Assembly: GCF_017565645.3 (NCBI RefSeq)
Contig: NZ_CP086136.1
Location: 558,001-622,000, forward strand
Reading direction: 5' to 3'
DNA: 64,000 bases
Source of the DNA: Bradyrhizobium barranii subsp. barranii
GTDB lineage: Bacteria; Pseudomonadota; Alphaproteobacteria; Rhizobiales; Xanthobacteraceae
The position numbers and the translations under genes were made by a program. The stretch's first letter is position 1; every line of letters begins with the position of its first letter. Below are positions 60,784 to 64,000 of this stretch, one piece after another. The notes below the pieces were generated by a model. That model saw only the letters and a list, made by a program, of their open reading frames with translations. It ran no database searches and was not told the origin of the DNA.

Positions 60784-62937
60784 CTAATCTCGGCCACCGG
60801 CAGGAAGCTCAAGGATTCTTCTCAACAGCGTCGGATTCTCAAGGACCGCGCGCATTTCCAGCTTGTCGAACCAAGCGAGGACATCGTCCAAACTTTCACA
60901 TCGCGCGACCTTGGCGGTTGCGGTTGCAAGGGGCACGTCGACGGGCCCAAACCGGCGAGAGCTTGCAGGTGATTGCGAGCCCAAATGCTCGGCCAGCAAT
61001 TCCGGATCCCGGCTAAGCTGGCGTAGAGCCCCGGCCATTTCGGTGGGCTCAGCTGCGGCGAGCTCGTTCGCGCGGAGCACAACGGCAGGCGGCTCGTTGA
61101 TCTCCGGCGTGGCAAATACTCCTGGCGCGCTCAATTGCAATGAAGTCATAATGCCCAAAGGGATCGAAAGCAGGAGCCCCAGCACGACCGGCGACATCCA
61201 GAGAAGCAGAGGCAAAGAGACGGAATAAGCGCAGACCGATAGGACGAGACCGCAGAGTGTCGGCCCGGCGAGCTTTCGATAGACTTCGCCGCGGGCGAGC
61301 TGTCCATCGCCTCGGCGCTGCACTTGCCAACCTGCGTCTCGGCCAGCGAGAATTTCCATGACGGCCTTGGTCTGGAGGATCATCATGCAGGGAGCAAGCA
61401 ATGCCGCCACAAACGCCTCGCAAACGACCCCCGCCAGAACACGACCGCTTCCTGCAAATCCGGTCCGCTCGTCACGATTGCTGATCAGCACCAGATAAGC
61501 CAGCAGCTTCGGCAGGATCAGAAGTCCCATTGTCGCGGCAAAGACCCAGGCCGCAAGCACCGGGTCCTGTTGCGGCCAGGTGGGAAACAAACTGAAGCCC
61601 TTCGGAAAGTATTCCGGCCGGATGAAGTGCGCCTGCAGTGAAATGAGCAGACCGACCAACAGGAACAGAAGCCAAAGCGGCGCCGTCACGTAGGATCCGA
61701 TGCCGGTGAGCAGATGTAGCCTCGAGACCCAGTGCAGCCCGCGCGCGGGCAGGACCGCGAGATGCTGGAGGTTACCCTGGCACCAGCGACGGTCTCTCCC
61801 CGCAAAGTCCAGCAGCGACGGTGGAACCTCTTCGAAGCTGCCGCGAACGGCTGGGACCATATAGATCGCCCAGCCGGCGCGGCGCATCAACGCGGCCTCG
61901 ACGAAATCATGGCTGAGGATGTGTCCGCCGAAAGGTTTGCGACCGCGCAGCTCGGGCAGTCCGGCCTCCGCAGCGAAGGCCTTGAGCCGGATGATGGCGT
62001 TGTGGCCCCAATAGTTGCCGTCGCCATCGTGCCACCAGGCATTGCCCGCCGTGATGAGGGGGCCATACACACGCCCAGCAAATTGCTGCAGCCTGCTGAA
62101 CAAGGTACGCGCGTTGACGATGACGGGCTGCGTCTGGATCAGCGCGCAAGAGGGGGTGCGTTCCATTGCGTGCACGAGGCGAACGATCGTATCACCCTCC
62201 ATCAGGCTGTCCGCATCGAGGACGATCATGTGATCATAGGCCGCGCCAAACCTGGTGACCCAGTCGGCGATGTTGCCGGACTTCCGCGCGGTATTGTCGG
62301 AGCGGTGTCGGTAGTACAGCTGATCTCCACCGCAGGCGCGGCGTAGCTCGATGAAGGCCATCTCTTCGCTGATCCAGATGTCCGGGTCGGTCGTATCGCT
62401 CAGCAAGAACCAGTCGAATTGTTCGCCATATCCGGTCGCGTCGATGGATTCGTACATCGCGCGCAGCCGCGCCATGACATGATGCGGATCCTCGTTATAG
62501 GTCGGCAACAGCATCGCGGTGCGCGAGGTGACGTGAGGCAGCGGGCCTGTCGTGTCGATCGGCAGATTGGGCTGCCGGCGCGTCAGCAGCACGAAAAATC
62601 CGGCGAGGGCGGACATGAACGAGAATGCGACCCAGGCGAGCAGCACGAGGAACAGACCAAGCAGCAGCGCCTCGAGAAATGTCACACCGCCGACTTTCAC
62701 CACGTCGTACATGCCGTAGCCGCCCGCAAGCGTCAGCAAGGCCGTCCCGACGAAGATGAAGAGACGGCGAACGATCAAAGTGGCCCCGCGATGGACCGAC
62801 GATTGCCTGACTTCAGCCGCGCGGCCCAGCCGACACGGCAGCATCGAGAGCTGGCTTTCTTGCGGCAAGAACGGGCGGGTGGGGGCGCTTCGCAGCGGCG
62901 CCTGCGACTGCTTCAGGGCGTCCATCGATAGATCCAT
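60784..62937 (-). CDS. mdoH: Glucans biosynthesis glucosyltransferase H
   Basis: 717 residues. Makes the beta-glucan backbone of osmoregulated periplasmic glucans. Multi-spanning membrane protein with a GT2 catalytic domain: TSRTAMLLPTYNEDPHHVMA, YDHMIVLDADSLMEGDTIVR and the acceptor motif GRDRRWCQGNLQH. Membrane helices before and after the domain. Start codon 25 bases inside the end of the next upstream gene, mdoG. Confidence 0.94.
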   Translation of the reverse strand: MDLSMDALKQSQAPLRSAPTRPFLPQESQLSMLPCRLGRAAEVRQSSVHRGATLIVRRLFIFVGTALLTLAGGYGMYDVVKVGGVTFLEALLLGLFLVLLAWVAFSFMSALAGFFVLLTRRQPNLPIDTTGPLPHVTSRTAMLLPTYNEDPHHVMARLRAMYESIDATGYGEQFDWFLLSDTTDPDIWISEEMAFIELRRACGGDQLYYRHRSDNTARKSGNIADWVTRFGAAYDHMIVLDADSLMEGDTIVRLVHAMERTPSCALIQTQPVIVNARTLFSRLQQFAGRVYGPLITAGNAWWHDGDGNYWGHNAIIRLKAFAAEAGLPELRGRKPFGGHILSHDFVEAALMRRAGWAIYMVPAVRGSFEEVPPSLLDFAGRDRRWCQGNLQHLAVLPARGLHWVSRLHLLTGIGSYVTAPLWLLFLLVGLLISLQAHFIRPEYFPKGFSLFPTWPQQDPVLAAWVFAATMGLLILPKLLAYLVLISNRDERTGFAGSGRVLAGVVCEAFVAALLAPCMMILQTKAVMEILAGRDAGWQVQRRGDGQLARGEVYRKLAGPTLCGLVLSVCAYSVSLPLLLWMSPVVLGLLLSIPLGIMTSLQLSAPGVFATPEINEPPAVVLRANELAAAEPTEMAGALRQLSRDPELLAEHLGSQSPASSRRFGPVDVPLATATAKVARCESLDDVLAWFDKLEMRAVLENPTLLRRILELPAGGRD

Positions 62938-64000
62938 ACTTCCGAGACCGGCGCATCATTCTGCGCCAGGAAGGCACGTAGCTCGATGGACGCCTGCCCC
63001 TTGACCGAACATTGGAAGCTCAGACGCCATCCGCCGGTCACGGGATTTGGTTGCGTGACGATGTTGCTGATGTCGGCTTTTTCAGCGGTCACCACCCCTT
63101 TGATGGCTTTGGGATCAACGCCTTTGAGGTGGTCGCCCATCAGTTCCAGGACGAACAGCTTGCTGTCGTCTCCCCGGCTGCCGATTCCCGTTCTGGTAAA
63201 TCGTGCGAGCGCGTCGGCTTTCGGCGCGTCCGTGCCCCAGTGCAATCGATAGGTAAAGATGTGTTCGCTCTTTGCCGTCAGGGGCTGCTTCGGCTGCCAG
63301 AGTGCGGCGATATTGTCGTGGACTTCCTCCTTGGTCGGAATCTCGAACAGCTTGACCGCCCCTTCGCCCCAATCGCCGATCGGTTCGAACCAGAGGCTCG
63401 GGCGCGTTTCGAAACTGGATTCCAGATCCTGATAAGCGAGATAATTCCTTTCCCGCTGCATGAGGCCGAAGCCGCCCGGATTGACGTCGGCAAAACTGCT
63501 GACCTGCAGATCGTGCGGATTGTTGAGCGGTCGCCAGAGTTGTTCACCTCTGCCGTTGAAGATCGAAAGTCCATCCGAATCGTGGACGGCGGGGCGGAAA
63601 TCGTCGAAATCCTTTCGATCGTTCGGACCGAAGAAGAACATGCTGGTCATCGGCGCGAGCCCGGCGTGCTCGAGGTCGACCCGCGGATAGAGCGCCATCT
63701 CGACGTCGAAAACCGTGGTTTGGCCAGGCCGAATGGTGAAACGGTAGCTTGCGGCCGCGCTCTTGCTGTCGAGCAGCGCGTGGACCACCATCGAGGAGGC
63801 ATTCGGCGCCGGCTTCTCCAGCCAGAAAGCCTTGAACACCGGGAACTCTTCGCCTTTGCTTTCGCCGGTATCGATCGCGAGCCCCCGCGCCGACAGACCA
63901 TAGGTCTGTCCTTTCGCAACGGCCCGGAAGTAGCTTGCGCCGAGGAATACGCAAAGTTCGTCGTAATAATCCGGTTTGTTGATCGGGGCGTGCACGCGGA
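62913..64000 (-). CDS. mdoG: Glucan biosynthesis protein G, 3' part
   Basis: About 360 residues of the C-terminal half; the start lies beyond the right edge. DYYDELCVFLGASYFRAVAK, GLSARGLAIDTGESKGEEFP, MTSMFFFGPNDRKDFDDFRP and WRPLNNPHDLQVSSFADVNP are MdoG hallmarks. Periplasmic protein thought to act with MdoH on glucan branching or release. Overlaps mdoH by 25 bases. Confidence 0.92.
   Translation of the reverse strand, partial: RVHAPINKPDYYDELCVFLGASYFRAVAKGQTYGLSARGLAIDTGESKGEEFPVFKAFWLEKPAPNASSMVVHALLDSKSAAASYRFTIRPGQTTVFDVEMALYPRVDLEHAGLAPMTSMFFFGPNDRKDFDDFRPAVHDSDGLSIFNGRGEQLWRPLNNPHDLQVSSFADVNPGGFGLMQRERNYLAYQDLESSFETRPSLWFEPIGDWGEGAVKLFEIPTKEEVHDNIAALWQPKQPLTAKSEHIFTYRLHWGTDAPKADALARFTRTGIGSRGDDSKLFVLELMGDHLKGVDPKAIKGVVTAEKADISNIVTQPNPVTGGWRLSFQCSVKGQASIELRAFLAQNDAPVSEVWIYRWTP

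Noticed and set aside
1..64000. CRISPR array, tRNA or rRNA genes
   Set aside because: No regularly spaced repeats and no cloverleaf-like or rRNA-like stretches were noticed on reading either strand.

Overview
The window looks like an accessory stretch of an alphaproteobacterial chromosome, most likely Bradyrhizobium or a close relative in the Nitrobacteraceae. This rests on the high GC content, a BclA-type peptide transporter, Ku and LigD-like ligases, an MdoG/MdoH pair, a DUF3618 operon and many short hydrophilic proteins of the kind common in that group. No rRNA, tRNA or CRISPR array was seen. All identifications come from reading the translated sequence and motifs; no database search was run.

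Layout. 1-5.2 kb: a chimeric exonuclease/SRAP remnant, a VIT-type transporter, polyphosphate kinase 2, a transglutaminase-like protein, and a PAS histidine kinase with its receiver. 5.4-10.5 kb: BclA-like ABC transporter, a frameshifted exoD, a DUF1330 protein and a frameshifted hydrolase-cyclase fusion. 10.6-17.9 kb: a TrpF-like protein, Ku, several small proteins, a cytochrome c, a DEDDh exonuclease and an ATP-dependent DNA ligase, which together look like an end-joining/repair neighbourhood. 17.9-20.3 kb: truncated cytochrome and GST fragments, a glutathionyl-hydroquinone reductase and a pseudo-caspase. 20.7-31 kb: a well-preserved aromatic catabolic region (IclR regulator, binding protein, flavin monooxygenase, extradiol dioxygenase, hydrolase, hydratase, FAH-family enzyme, SDR, MDR dehydrogenase, cupin).

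31-45.5 kb: envelope and stress genes, a PolX-like PHP protein, a second LigD-like ligase split by an IS21-family element, and a four-gene membrane/stress operon. 45.6-56.6 kb: OprB-type porin, Nramp-type transporter, isochorismatase-like hydrolase, DJ-1/PfpI protein, HAD phosphatase and many small or broken genes. 56.6-64 kb: DUF72 protein, short UvrA paralogue, broken NUDIX gene, and mdoH/mdoG for osmoregulated periplasmic glucans.

Two themes stand out. First, the 21-31 kb region has its own regulatory logic: the same inverted repeat, TGTTCGC-N3-GCGAACA, lies in the iclR/binding-protein gap and again in front of the dehydrogenase/cupin operon, so one IclR regulator probably controls both. 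Second, the rest of the window is rich in gene remnants: three pieces of a MOSC-domain gene, two pieces of yidB, a second exonuclease copy fused to an SRAP tail, and broken SDR, NUDIX, GAF, receiver, PPC-domain and cytochrome genes. Several are joined to unrelated fragments at sharp boundaries, which points to repeated rearrangement and decay, while the long housekeeping-type and catabolic genes stay open.
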